DNA of 33,525 bases from a virus: the IMG/VR virus record IMGVR_UViG_3300033064_008226, positions 1 through 33,525 of that record. The stretch is one strand, 5' to 3'. Numbering within the stretch: the stretch's first letter is position 1; each line of letters opens with the position of its first letter. The translations under genes and the position numbers were made by a program. A model generated the notes under the pieces. It had not been told where the DNA came from and searched no databases. It worked only from the letters and a program-made list of their open reading frames with translations. Shown here one piece after another: positions 1 through 6,481 of the stretch.

Positions 1-951
1 CCCCGTATCTGCTTCTTTGAAAACGTCGAGGGACATATTTCGTTGGGGTTGCCCGACGTTATCGAAGACTTGGGACGCTTGGGTTACCGAACAACGTGGG
101 GAATATTCAGCGCGAGTGAAGTCGGCGCACCGCACCAAAGAAAGCGGGTCTTCATCTTGGCCCACCGCAACAACCAGGGATTACAAAGGGCCATCAGCAA
201 GAGCATACAAAGGCAATCCAGAGAATTTGTCGGACATAACAATGATGACTTGGCCGACTCCAACAACAGCGGAAGCGGGGAAGATCAGTTGCCGTCCGAA
301 TTACGGACAATTGGGGTTGAGCAATCATCCAGATGTTCACGGCTACCAAGTGAATCGACCCAAGTTGGAAAAATCACGGTCTGGCCGTCCCGACCCGGTG
401 AACCCCAGCACGGGTGGGAGCCGCCCAGGGTTGTGGCCGACCATCACCGCCAACACGCCGGACATGGAGAGCAACGGCCCGAACGGACACTCAGGGACTT
501 ATCTGGCGGGTGCGGTGAAGCAATGGGCAACGCCTCAAGCGATGGACGGCAACATGACAAACAACCCGCGCAAGGACGGCGGGCAGCAACAGTTGCCGAA
601 TCAAGTCAATGCGAATTGGTCAACACCGAACGGGCTGACAGGACGAGGGGCAAGCAAGACGCAGGGGAAAGACTTGTTGATGGATGTGAAGCAATGGGCA
701 ACGCCTCAGACGCGGGACAACCCAGAGCGCAGCAGGAATCTCAACGACCAGATTGCAACCAAGACAACGCAGAATGCAAAATTAAATCCGCGCTGGGTGG
801 AGACATTGATGGGTCTTCCGGTGGGATGGACTATGCCGAGTTGTGCGTCTCCTGTGACAATCGCACCGACGAACTCAGACTCCTTGGAAACGGAGTCCTT
901 CCGGCCACCGTTGAACGAGCTTTCCGAACTCTCATTGGGAGATTAATATGA
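1..951 (+). CDS. DNA (cytosine-5) methyltransferase, C-terminal part (5' end outside window)
   Basis: Frame 1 is open from the first base and runs to a TGA at 949-951. It starts with CFFENVEGH, the ENV-type motif VI of C5 methyltransferases, and continues to GAPHQRKRVFILAH (about 100-165), motif VIII. The last 25 codons contain LRLLGNGVLPATVERAF, the motif X signature that completes the catalytic fold. The Pro-Cys active site and the SAM-binding motifs must lie upstream of the window. Between motifs VIII and X lies a long, low-complexity stretch with LADSN/MGNAS-type repeats, as seen in the target-recognition region of phage Dcm proteins. The product would methylate phage DNA, probably for protection from restriction. 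Its stop overlaps the next ATG (ATGA, 948-951). A second long frame overlaps nearly the whole gene (separate entry). Family assignment is firm; specificity is unknown. Confidence 0.85.
   Translation, partial: PRICFFENVEGHISLGLPDVIEDLGRLGYRTTWGIFSASEVGAPHQRKRVFILAHRNNQGLQRAISKSIQRQSREFVGHNNDDLADSNNSGSGEDQLPSELRTIGVEQSSRCSRLPSESTQVGKITVWPSRPGEPQHGWEPPRVVADHHRQHAGHGEQRPERTLRDLSGGCGEAMGNASSDGRQHDKQPAQGRRAATVAESSQCELVNTERADRTRGKQDAGERLVDGCEAMGNASDAGQPRAQQESQRPDCNQDNAECKIKSALGGDIDGSSGGMDYAELCVSCDNRTDELRLLGNGVLPATVERAFRTLIGRLI
17..946 (+). CDS. Overlapping +1-frame ORF with WPTP repeats, inside the methyltransferase gene
   Basis: Frame 2 is also open from the window edge to 946. It carries repeated WPTP/WATP units (158, 251, 434, 524, 617, 695) followed by LNPRWVETLMGLPVGWTM. 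From memory, that repeat-plus-tail arrangement occurs in the C-terminal part of some phage-annotated methyltransferases. Each WPTP unit is the same DNA that frame 1 reads as LADSN, LVNTE or MGNAS. Whether frame 2 is translated (overprinting or frameshift) or is a by-product of the repeats cannot be decided here. Motif X is only in frame 1, so frame 1 is favoured as the enzyme. Confidence 0.3.
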   Translation: MKTSRDIFRWGCPTLSKTWDAWVTEQRGEYSARVKSAHRTKESGSSSWPTATTRDYKGPSARAYKGNPENLSDITMMTWPTPTTAEAGKISCRPNYGQLGLSNHPDVHGYQVNRPKLEKSRSGRPDPVNPSTGGSRPGLWPTITANTPDMESNGPNGHSGTYLAGAVKQWATPQAMDGNMTNNPRKDGGQQQLPNQVNANWSTPNGLTGRGASKTQGKDLLMDVKQWATPQTRDNPERSRNLNDQIATKTTQNAKLNPRWVETLMGLPVGWTMPSCASPVTIAPTNSDSLETESFRPPLNELSELSLGD

Positions 952-1667
952 CCGGATACACCAAACTTTTCGGCAGCATCGTGACCTCCACGATCTGGAC
1001 TGAGGATGCTCGGACCTGTAAGGTCTGGGTGACGATGCTCGCAATTGCGACCAGGCACGGTGATGTGCTGGCATCAATACCAGGTCTCGCCCAGATCGCG
1101 GGACTCCCGCTGGAAGACACTGAGATTGCCATCAATAAATTCTTGTCTCCTGATAAGTATAGCCGGACACCCGACGACGAGGGTCGCCGGATCGAGAAGA
1201 TCGACGGTGGGTGGACGCTTCTGAACCACGCTAAGTATCGCGACATGGCGAACATCGACGAGCAAAAGGAGGCTGCGGCTCGGCGGCAGTCGGCATTCCG
1301 AGACCGCAAAAAGCGTAACGAAATAGTAACGGATAGTAACGCTTCGTCACACGATGTCACAAAAAGTAACGACATAGCAGAAGCAGAAGCAGAAGCATAT
1401 ACTACCTCTGCTAACGCAGAGGTTCCCCAGTCGGACAAGCCGACTCGGGCTGCGTCAACGAAATCTGTGACTGATGAGGCGTTTTTGGCCGAACTCAGCC
1501 GGCACTACCCTGACATCGAGGTCGCCCGGGAACTCCGCAAGATGGATGCGTGGTTGTCCACCCGTCCAGGCAAGCAGAAGACCCGCAGGTTCATCGTCGC
1601 ATGGCTCAACAAGGTCGAGACCCCGGTCAAGACCCTACCGCAGGAGGATTCCAAATGGACATTCTAG
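948..1667 (+). CDS. Phage replication initiator-like protein
   Basis: This 239-residue protein has an N-terminal part (about 1-105) resembling the winged-helix region of phage O/DnaD-type initiators: YTKLFGSIVTSTIW, then a LAQIAGLPL helix-turn-helix-like segment. A charged AEAEAEA linker follows (about 145-150), then a C-terminal helical block with RHYPDIEVARELRKMDAWL and RRFIVAWLNKVE, common at the ends of such proteins. Family function, by analogy, is to bind the phage origin and recruit helicase through the loader encoded next. Position supports this: the DnaC-like gene follows with a 13-base overlap. The linker-coding DNA contains phased direct repeats (1315-1375), as expected if the origin lies in the initiator gene, as in lambda O. 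The start ATG overlaps the methyltransferase stop. The assignment rests on architecture and neighbours, not on a catalytic motif. Confidence 0.7.
   Translation: MTGYTKLFGSIVTSTIWTEDARTCKVWVTMLAIATRHGDVLASIPGLAQIAGLPLEDTEIAINKFLSPDKYSRTPDDEGRRIEKIDGGWTLLNHAKYRDMANIDEQKEAAARRQSAFRDRKKRNEIVTDSNASSHDVTKSNDIAEAEAEAYTTSANAEVPQSDKPTRAASTKSVTDEAFLAELSRHYPDIEVARELRKMDAWLSTRPGKQKTRRFIVAWLNKVETPVKTLPQEDSKWTF
1315..1375 (+). repeat. Six phased direct repeats (candidate replication-origin iterons)
   Basis: GTAACG occurs at 1315, 1326, 1336 and 1366, and the related GTCACA at 1346 and 1356. This makes six hexamers starting every 10-11 bases, one helical turn apart. The period is not a multiple of three, so protein repetition does not explain it. 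A purine-rich GCAGAA triplication follows (1377-1394). The repeats sit inside the initiator gene, as lambda iterons do in gene O. Origin function is inferred. Confidence 0.5.
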
Positions 1668-2359
1668 CACCGCTCATGGAGACCAAGTCCTGCACCCATT
1701 GCTGGGAGCCGGTGGAAGTAGAGGTGCATTTCGTTGGCGCAAGGAAGCTCAATTTCCAGGTGTCGTGTGATACCTGTGAGGAAAAGCGGTCCGTAGCCGA
1801 TGAGCAGGAGCGGGTCGTGGCGGCACAGAAACGGCAGCAGGATGAGTTCAAACTCATTTGCCCACCACTTTACCTCGAAAGCGATCCTGACCGTCTTCCT
1901 GCCCAATTCCGCGAGGCATGCGACAAATGGGTCTACGGTCCCAAGGGGATCGGGATGGTCGGGCCGGCAGGCAGCGGGAAGACTCGTTGCGCCTGGACCA
2001 TCCTTCGCCGGGAGAATTTCGCCGGGAGAACGGTCTTCGGTGTCACCTCGACCCAACTCGCCGCCGCCGCCGCAAACCAGTGGCACGATGACAACCGGGT
2101 CAAGGCACTTGCTGAGTCCACTCTGCGCCGATGCCACACGACCAAGATCCTCCTCCTCGACGATCTGGGGAAGCAGAAGTTCAGTGACCGAGCGGAGTTG
2201 GAACTCTTCGACATCCTCGACCACAGATCATCTCACCACCTCCCGGTCATCTGGACCGCAAATGCGGACGGGAGACAACTCAAGGCAATGCTCTCGCCTG
2301 ACCGGGGTGACCCGATCCTACGCCGACTCACCGAGTTTGCCGACATCATCAAACTTTAA
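1655..2359 (+). CDS. DnaC-like AAA+ helicase loader
   Basis: A protein of 234 residues. The N-terminus has two Cys pairs (CTHC near residue 10 and CDTC near 35), likely a zinc ribbon. The ATPase core has a Walker A GPAGSGKT (about 105-112) and a Walker B ILLLDDLGK (about 167-175), with the downstream DnaC/IstB-like segment VIWTANADGRQL and a terminal RRLTEFADIIKL. Members of the family load the replicative helicase at the origin using ATP. The start at 1655 is chosen because CAGGAGGA lies seven bases upstream; the frame is open further 5' but that stretch lacks family sequence. It overlaps the end of the initiator gene by 13 bases, which suggests translational coupling. The helicase itself is not in the window, so the phage may use the host DnaB or carry it elsewhere. 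Confidence 0.85.
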   Translation: MDILAPLMETKSCTHCWEPVEVEVHFVGARKLNFQVSCDTCEEKRSVADEQERVVAAQKRQQDEFKLICPPLYLESDPDRLPAQFREACDKWVYGPKGIGMVGPAGSGKTRCAWTILRRENFAGRTVFGVTSTQLAAAAANQWHDDNRVKALAESTLRRCHTTKILLLDDLGKQKFSDRAELELFDILDHRSSHHLPVIWTANADGRQLKAMLSPDRGDPILRRLTEFADIIKL

Positions 2360-2390
2360 TCTCAACCAAACCAACCAAACCAAAAACACA

Positions 2391-2633
2391 ATGGCATACG
2401 ACAACACAAACAAGGGAACCCTCGGCAAAAACAAACGCAAAACTGAAGACACCCACGCAGAGTATGTGGGGAGCATAAACATCGATGGGGTCGAGTTCTG
2501 GTTATCGGGCTGGATCAAGACGAATAAAGACACCAACGAGAAATTTTTCTCTCTTTCCGCGAAGCGGAAGGAACCCCGGGCTAACGTGCCTCTGAAAATC
2601 GTGTCCGCAGATGACGACGACATCCCGTTCTGA
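2391..2633 (+). CDS. Small conserved phage protein with SSB-type acidic tail
   Basis: The protein has 80 residues and begins MAYDNTNKGTLGKNKRK. A short beta-rich middle (EYVGSINIDGVEFWLSGW) leads to the end DDDDIPF. The DDDIPF tip is the hallmark of bacterial single-stranded DNA-binding proteins, where it docks onto partner enzymes. The body is shorter than an SSB OB domain (about 110 residues). It resembles a family of small phage proteins with the same start and tail that I recall without being able to name with certainty. A role in replication or repair, recruiting SSB-tail-binding enzymes, is an inference from the tail and from its place after the helicase loader. The leader lacks a Shine-Dalgarno and is a repeated AACCAAACC tract. 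Confidence 0.75.
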   Translation: MAYDNTNKGTLGKNKRKTEDTHAEYVGSINIDGVEFWLSGWIKTNKDTNEKFFSLSAKRKEPRANVPLKIVSADDDDIPF

Positions 2634-2634
2634 G

Positions 2635-3108
2635 ATGGAAGCAACACTGGCAATCGCTCAAGAATTTGAGCAATCGTATGCTGTGATGTTGGCAGCAAAG
2701 GTCGAGATTGCCAGGGTGCGAATGCTCAACGAGGTCCACAGGAGAAACACTGCCTACGCACCGAAACCAATCTCACATCGCGCAAGCAAGAGGGTGGCAT
2801 TGCTCTACACAAAGGAGGCGAAGCGCAGGAAATTACTGCTCAAGGTAAAGTTGGCGACCTGGGTCTCTCGGATAGCTAAGATCCCAGATGGACCATGTCG
2901 TGCTGCTGCTGCTCGGATCATCTGGTGGGATTATCTGAGTCTCGGGTTAAGCCCGGGACGGACAACGAGTTTTGTCGGGTGGCTCAATGCTGGATATGAA
3001 AGTGTGAATGACGGTGATCTGGAACTCGCACTGTATGCGTGCGGGTATTCCCCGTGGCAGGCAAGGAACCGGATCTCGGCCAAGGAGTTTGATGAAGACG
3101 AAAATTAA
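2635..3108 (+). CDS. Hypothetical protein, helical and basic
   Basis: A 157-residue protein of unrecognised family. The start ATG at 2635 is one base after the previous stop, arguing for coupled translation; an ATG at 2611 in the same frame lies inside the previous gene. The first half is strongly basic and helical (HRASKRVALLYTKEAKRRK, about 48-66). The second half has a Trp/Gly-rich segment (IIWWDYLSLGLSPG, FVGWLNAGYESV) and an acidic tail EFDEDEN. No signal peptide, membrane segment or catalytic motif is visible. Its place in the replication block suggests an accessory DNA-metabolism role, but this is only positional. Confidence 0.6.
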   Translation: MEATLAIAQEFEQSYAVMLAAKVEIARVRMLNEVHRRNTAYAPKPISHRASKRVALLYTKEAKRRKLLLKVKLATWVSRIAKIPDGPCRAAAARIIWWDYLSLGLSPGRTTSFVGWLNAGYESVNDGDLELALYACGYSPWQARNRISAKEFDEDEN

Positions 3109-3112
3109 ATTT

Positions 3113-3466
3113 ATGAACAATGCGATGAGCTGCACAGCCCCGAAAAAAAAAACTATGAAAACCACTCAAAACTCCAACGGGGCTGTGTTAGCTCCATCGA
3201 CTGTTCGACATATTTCTGGCGAGTGCCATGATCCCGACCACGACGCAATAAATGCAGAACGCGCAGAGGCCAGAGGGCTACGGAAGGCGTGGATAAAAGC
3301 CGATAACGAAAACCAGAATCTCCGACGATGGATACGGGAGCATGGGCAACAGACCGATACCTGCACATACCACATTCTCGGCAAAGAAATCTGCCAACAC
3401 TGCCAGTGCGGGCGAGCGAAAGATATTTTGTCGAACGCAGAACTGAGCGACAGCCGCCCTCTATGA
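3113..3466 (+). CDS. Hypothetical protein with Cys/His zinc-binding C-terminus
   Basis: About 117 residues from the ATG at 3113; in-frame alternatives are 3092 and 3155. The middle is charged and helical (AERAEARGLRKAWIKADNENQNLRRWIREHG). The C-terminus has CTYHILGKEICQHCQCG, a Cys/His cluster that probably binds one zinc. No family was recognised. An A10 run at 3143-3152 lies between the first and third candidate starts and could cause slippage. The stop overlaps the next gene as ATGA (3463-3466). Confidence 0.55.
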   Translation: MNNAMSCTAPKKKTMKTTQNSNGAVLAPSTVRHISGECHDPDHDAINAERAEARGLRKAWIKADNENQNLRRWIREHGQQTDTCTYHILGKEICQHCQCGRAKDILSNAELSDSRPL

Positions 3467-3837
3467 CTACCGAATTACCAACGACGTGCGGGGCGGCTGT
3501 TCGCTCCAGTGATTTGTTAGCCAGCCCGCAACGGATTCAACTGTCTCGAAAGAAGGGATGGAGGATGCCACCAAACACGCTGAATGTCGCCCGCCCATCC
3601 CGCTACGGAAATCCTCATCGCATCGGATTCTGTCCGGTGTGCGGAGTGACACACACGCGAGACGAAGCGGTGGATGAGTTCGAGGCTGAACTGTCGGAAC
3701 TGTCCGCGAATCACTTCGAGGTAATGCGCGGTAAGAATCTGGCCTGCTGGTGCAGGAAGAATGAGAGGTGTCATGCTGACGTGCTGCTCAGGCTGGCGAA
3801 CGAGGAAGTGAGCGACCGGAACGGTTCGCTCGACTGA
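3463..3837 (+). CDS. DUF4326 family protein
   Basis: A protein of 124 residues. The pattern RIQLSRKKGWRMPPNTLNVA, then RPSRYGNPHRIG, then LRGKNLACWC-type (here MRGKNLACWCRKNERCHADVL) matches the DUF4326 family found widely in phages. The conserved start (Lys/Pro/Asn around VARPSRYGNP) and the closing CWC...CHAD cysteines and histidine are present. An extra CPVCGVTH pair (about 65-72) could add a metal site. Biochemical function is unknown; it is common among phage accessory genes. The ATG is set by the ATGA overlap with the previous stop, although the frame is open upstream. Confidence 0.8.
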   Translation: MTTELPTTCGAAVRSSDLLASPQRIQLSRKKGWRMPPNTLNVARPSRYGNPHRIGFCPVCGVTHTRDEAVDEFEAELSELSANHFEVMRGKNLACWCRKNERCHADVLLRLANEEVSDRNGSLD

Positions 3838-3855
3838 AGGTTCGACGTTAATCTT

Positions 3856-3909
3856 ATGACTGACCACCACGCAGACCTCGCGTTTGATGCCGCACGCGAA
3901 TCACGATGA
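3856..3909 (+). CDS. Possible 17-residue leader peptide
   Basis: A tiny ORF (MTDHHADLAFDAARESR) whose TGA overlaps the next gene's ATG at 3906-3909. The overlap geometry is the same as between neighbouring genes, so it may couple translation into the resolvase. Length gives no statistical support. Confidence 0.25.
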   Translation: MTDHHADLAFDAARESR

Positions 3910-4310
3910 CCCATGCCGACCTCATCAAACAAGGATACACACGGGGACCAGGTGGTTCCTACGACCGTCCACCTGCGACTCCCAGGCAGACTCCCAAGTT
4001 GGAACCAACTGCTCGCCATGCACCACTGGTCTCGCAGCAAACTGAAGGCTCAAATAGCCAAAGATTTTTTGTTCGCGTTACGAGTGTCCGCAAACGACTC
4101 CTCGACGAAGACAACCTCTGCGAAAAATTCCATGTCGATCTTTGCAGATACTCTGGAATCTTACTTGGAGACGAAGCGGACAAAACGCACATCGAAACGA
4201 CTCAGCGCAAAACCCAAAAAGGTGAAGAGGAACACACGCTCATCGAAGTGACTCACTTGCCTCAGGCGAATGCTAATCACCCCCCAAAATCCTTGTCAAG
4301 TCAAATTTGA
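3906..4310 (+). CDS. RusA-like Holliday-junction resolvase (frame with the catalytic half)
   Basis: A protein of 134 residues. The C-terminal half contains LLDEDNLCEKF (about 65-75) and GILLGDEADK (about 84-93), fitting RusA acidic residues Asp-x-Asp-Asn...Lys and a later Asp (D67, D69, K74, D89). RusA enzymes are dimeric nucleases that cut Holliday junctions formed during recombination. The first ~50 residues in this frame are Pro/Thr-rich and do not look like the RusA N-terminus. That part is instead present in the overlapping frame starting at 3913 (LPGRLPSWNQLLAMHHW). The two halves can be joined by a -1 shift at TTTTTTG (4065-4071). It may be expressed as read here, or as a frameshift fusion of about 132 residues, close to the family's length. 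The stop lies inside the 4306 copy of the repeated motif. Confidence 0.65.
   Translation: MTHADLIKQGYTRGPGGSYDRPPATPRQTPKLEPTARHAPLVSQQTEGSNSQRFFVRVTSVRKRLLDEDNLCEKFHVDLCRYSGILLGDEADKTHIETTQRKTQKGEEEHTLIEVTHLPQANANHPPKSLSSQI
3913..4251 (+). CDS. Overlapping frame with RusA-like N-terminal half
   Basis: The 112-codon frame has VHLRLPGRLPSWNQLLAMHH (about 19-38), resembling the PG.PPS.N start of RusA-like proteins, and a basic helix to about residue 52. After the T6 run at 4065-4070 the sequence becomes Ser/Thr/Lys-rich and no longer resembles the family, just where the 3906 frame starts to. It is most simply the upstream half of a -1 frameshifted gene; a separate overprinted protein is also possible. 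Confidence 0.35.
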   Translation: MPTSSNKDTHGDQVVPTTVHLRLPGRLPSWNQLLAMHHWSRSKLKAQIAKDFLFALRVSANDSSTKTTSAKNSMSIFADTLESYLETKRTKRTSKRLSAKPKKVKRNTRSSK

Positions 4311-4318
4311 CTGATACC
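4306..4318 (+). promoter_or_regulatory. Repeated regulatory motif, copy 1 (before small terminase)
   Basis: TTTGACTGATACC touches the ATG at 4319. This copy also forms half of a perfect 14-base palindrome, AGTCAAATTTGACT (4299-4312). No Shine-Dalgarno lies between it and the start. Confidence 0.6.
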
Positions 4319-4774
4319 ATGCCAACCGTGAAAAAAGTCGTAGCGAAAAAAAAGTTGGGTCAACCAACCAAGCAGACGCCAGCGATCATCAACGAGATCC
4401 TGCAACGCATCGCGACTGGCGAACCGCTGGAGGTCATCTGCCGGTCTCCTCACATGCCGGGAGTGCGTGCTGTCCATCTCTGGAAGAGTAAAGATGCGAT
4501 ACTAAATGCAGCCTTCGCGTGCGCGAGAGATCAGGGGTTCGATGCGATTGCTGCGGACTGCCTGGAGATTACCGACCAGACCGGGCGCGACACGATCATA
4601 GGTGATGATGGTAACGCACGCCAGGACTCCGAGTGGATTGCGCGTTCGCGTCTGCGGGTGGATACCAGACTCAAGTTGCTGGCGAAGTGGTGTCCGCGCC
4701 GGTACGGTGAGAGGATCGAGGTCGAGCAGACAGTGGCGGCACAACTGCGGATCGTGATGGGTGGAGATGTCTGA
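4319..4774 (+). CDS. terS: Terminase small subunit
   Basis: A protein of 151 residues. After a Lys-rich start there is a helix-turn-helix-like region (INEILQRIATGEPLEVIC ... VRAVHLWKSKDA, about 22-60) and the family-like SEWIARSRLRVDTRLKLLAKW (about 107-127) followed by PRRYGER. Small terminases bind the packaging site and regulate the large subunit. The large terminase follows with an 8-base overlap. ATG 4319 is preferred; TTG 4307 in the same frame is part of the repeated motif, which recurs elsewhere out of frame with its gene, so it is unlikely to be coding. Confidence 0.85.
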   Translation: MPTVKKVVAKKKLGQPTKQTPAIINEILQRIATGEPLEVICRSPHMPGVRAVHLWKSKDAILNAAFACARDQGFDAIAADCLEITDQTGRDTIIGDDGNARQDSEWIARSRLRVDTRLKLLAKWCPRRYGERIEVEQTVAAQLRIVMGGDV

Positions 4775-6095
4775 GGTCGTCGAGTTGGAGATCCGCCCGC
4801 GCCGGCAGTTCCGACCCTACCTGGAGCGGACCCAGAGGTGGGCATGCATGGTCGTGCATCGCCGGGGGGGGAAGACGTTCGTGTGCATCCAGGATCTGCT
4901 CGCCCGGGCGATCACGCATAGCAGGCCCGGTCCCCCGCTGCGGTATGCGTACATCGCGCCAACCAGGGATCAGGCCAAGGACATTGCGTGGGCATATGTG
5001 AAGAACTACGTCTCGCGGATCCCCGGGGTGAAGATCAATGAGGCGGATCTGATGGTCACGCTGCCCAACGGTGCGACGATCCGGCTATATTCCGGTGACA
5101 GCTACGAACGGATGCGCGGGCTTTTCCTCGACGGGGTGGTCATCGATGAGTTTGCCGACATCGATCCTGCGGCATGGCACTCTGTGTTGCGTCCGTGTCT
5201 GACAGATTACAACGGGTGGGCGACGTTCATCGGCACTCCGAAGGGGAGGAACATCTTCTGGCGACTGTGGACTGCTTCGCTCAACGATCCGGCATGGTTT
5301 TCACTTATGCTCAAGGCGAGCGATAGTGGCATCATCCCGCCGGCAGAACTCAACGACATCCGAGCCAGCACGCCGAAGCACATTTTTGAGCAGGAGTACG
5401 AATGCTCGTTTGCGGTGGGTCGCCCGGGTGCGATCTACGTCAGGCAACTGGAGCAGGCACGCAATGCGAAGCGGGTCAGCAACGACACCCTGTGGTTCGC
5501 GGAACTGCCTGTCTACACGTCGTGGGATGTCGGCGCTCCTCTCAACCAGAAGGTCTGGATCTGGCAGTTGGTCGGGGACAGGATCAACTACCTCGAGGCA
5601 CTGAGCGGCAGCGATGACTGCAAGACCCCGGCAGACTGGGCTGCGAGGCTCAAGTCGAAGCAGTATGCCTACGGGTCGCACTTCCTTCCACACGATGCTT
5701 GCGCAGTGAATGGTGGTCTCTGGCAGTCGGGCCTTGCCACTGCCGGCCTCGACGGGGTCGTGCCTGTGCCGCGCCAGTTCTCGGTGTGGGATGGGATCAA
5801 CCTTGGACTGAGTTCGTTTGTGCGGTCCTTTTTCAACGAAAGCGGGTGCGCAGACGGGATCGATGCGCTCGATGCCTACCACAGCAAGGAGGAGCGGGAC
5901 GGGGTGACCATCAAGGACGTGCCTGTCCACGACTGGGCATCTCACTATTGCGATGCGTTTAGTCTCTCGCACCAAGCGATATCCCGGGGACTCATCATCG
6001 ACCGCAGCGCCATCGCAAAGAAACCGACATCAGGATCCGGCGCGAAGGTCATCGCCGGGTTCCGAGGTGGGTTCTCGGGGAAGGTCAGGAGATGA
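4767..6095 (+). CDS. terL: Terminase large subunit
   Basis: A protein of 442 residues, the usual size for the family. The ATPase has an HRRGGKT Walker A variant (near residue 31), an IAPTRDQAKDIAW segment, Walker B GVVIDEFADI (near 125) and a coupling-like GTPKGRN (near 155). The C-terminal nuclease half has acidic candidates in TSWDVG and near HDWASHYCDAF. The enzyme pumps DNA into the procapsid and cuts the concatemer. ATG 4767 is preceded by GGTGGAG; the frame is open slightly upstream, but that lies inside terS. The following gene starts in an ATGA overlap (6092-6095). Confidence 0.93.
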   Translation: MSEVVELEIRPRRQFRPYLERTQRWACMVVHRRGGKTFVCIQDLLARAITHSRPGPPLRYAYIAPTRDQAKDIAWAYVKNYVSRIPGVKINEADLMVTLPNGATIRLYSGDSYERMRGLFLDGVVIDEFADIDPAAWHSVLRPCLTDYNGWATFIGTPKGRNIFWRLWTASLNDPAWFSLMLKASDSGIIPPAELNDIRASTPKHIFEQEYECSFAVGRPGAIYVRQLEQARNAKRVSNDTLWFAELPVYTSWDVGAPLNQKVWIWQLVGDRINYLEALSGSDDCKTPADWAARLKSKQYAYGSHFLPHDACAVNGGLWQSGLATAGLDGVVPVPRQFSVWDGINLGLSSFVRSFFNESGCADGIDALDAYHSKEERDGVTIKDVPVHDWASHYCDAFSLSHQAISRGLIIDRSAIAKKPTSGSGAKVIAGFRGGFSGKVRR

Positions 6096-6481
6096 CAATC
6101 CAGCAGGAGATCGCCCGTCTCTACTCGCTCCACCCGCAGCCTCGCACGTTCTCGGAGGAGGTCGAGGCACACTCATGGAATGGGTTCGTCCTCAACCTGC
6201 CTACATTGGTCATGCTGGCAAGGCCGGTGGACATCTACGACGCGCAGGAACGCTGGCGAGACCCATGCCACATATGGACACGCGATGAGCAAAACTGCTG
6301 GTTCATCACCCTCTATTGTGGTATCAGTCAAAATAATCCTTGTAATTATGCGCCATATGAGTTGCCATTCGCGGCGTGGTCGCGCCGGGGCAAACCGTTG
6401 CGTGTCCACAAAACCGCAACCCTAAAACGATTATGCGCCTCGATGACCCTCTCCTCAACCCGCTTCTCTATCGGTCCGTAA
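6092..6481 (+). CDS. Hypothetical protein after terminase
   Basis: 129 residues, family not recognised. It begins MTIQQEIARLYSLHPQPRTF and has an aromatic, Cys-containing centre (WRDPCHIWTRDEQNCWFITL) and basic C-terminus. Its ATG overlaps the terminase stop, so it belongs to the packaging operon. DNA from about 6300 to 6360 is AT-richer than its surroundings and holds a reverse-oriented copy of the repeated motif (6320-6333), read here as GISQN. Its C-terminal 16 codons overlap the next ORF. Confidence 0.6.
   Translation: MTIQQEIARLYSLHPQPRTFSEEVEAHSWNGFVLNLPTLVMLARPVDIYDAQERWRDPCHIWTRDEQNCWFITLYCGISQNNPCNYAPYELPFAAWSRRGKPLRVHKTATLKRLCASMTLSSTRFSIGP
6320..6333 (-). promoter_or_regulatory. 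Repeated regulatory motif, reverse copy inside a gene
   Basis: The plus strand reads GGTATCAGTCAAAA, the exact reverse complement of TTTTGACTGATACC. It is the only copy in this orientation and lies within coding sequence. No minus-strand gene follows, which argues against a translation signal. Confidence 0.55.

Noticed and set aside
3854-3867. TTATGACTGACCAC as a seventh copy of the repeated motif
   Set aside because: It matches TTATGACTGA well but loses the GATACC part, and lies at the start of a tiny ORF. It is too degenerate to count.
4307-4318. TTG 4307 as the start of the small terminase
   Set aside because: The in-frame reading TTG-ACT-GAT-ACC is the repeated motif itself. At the portal copy the same bases run into a stop (GAA TGA), so the motif is not a coding start signal.
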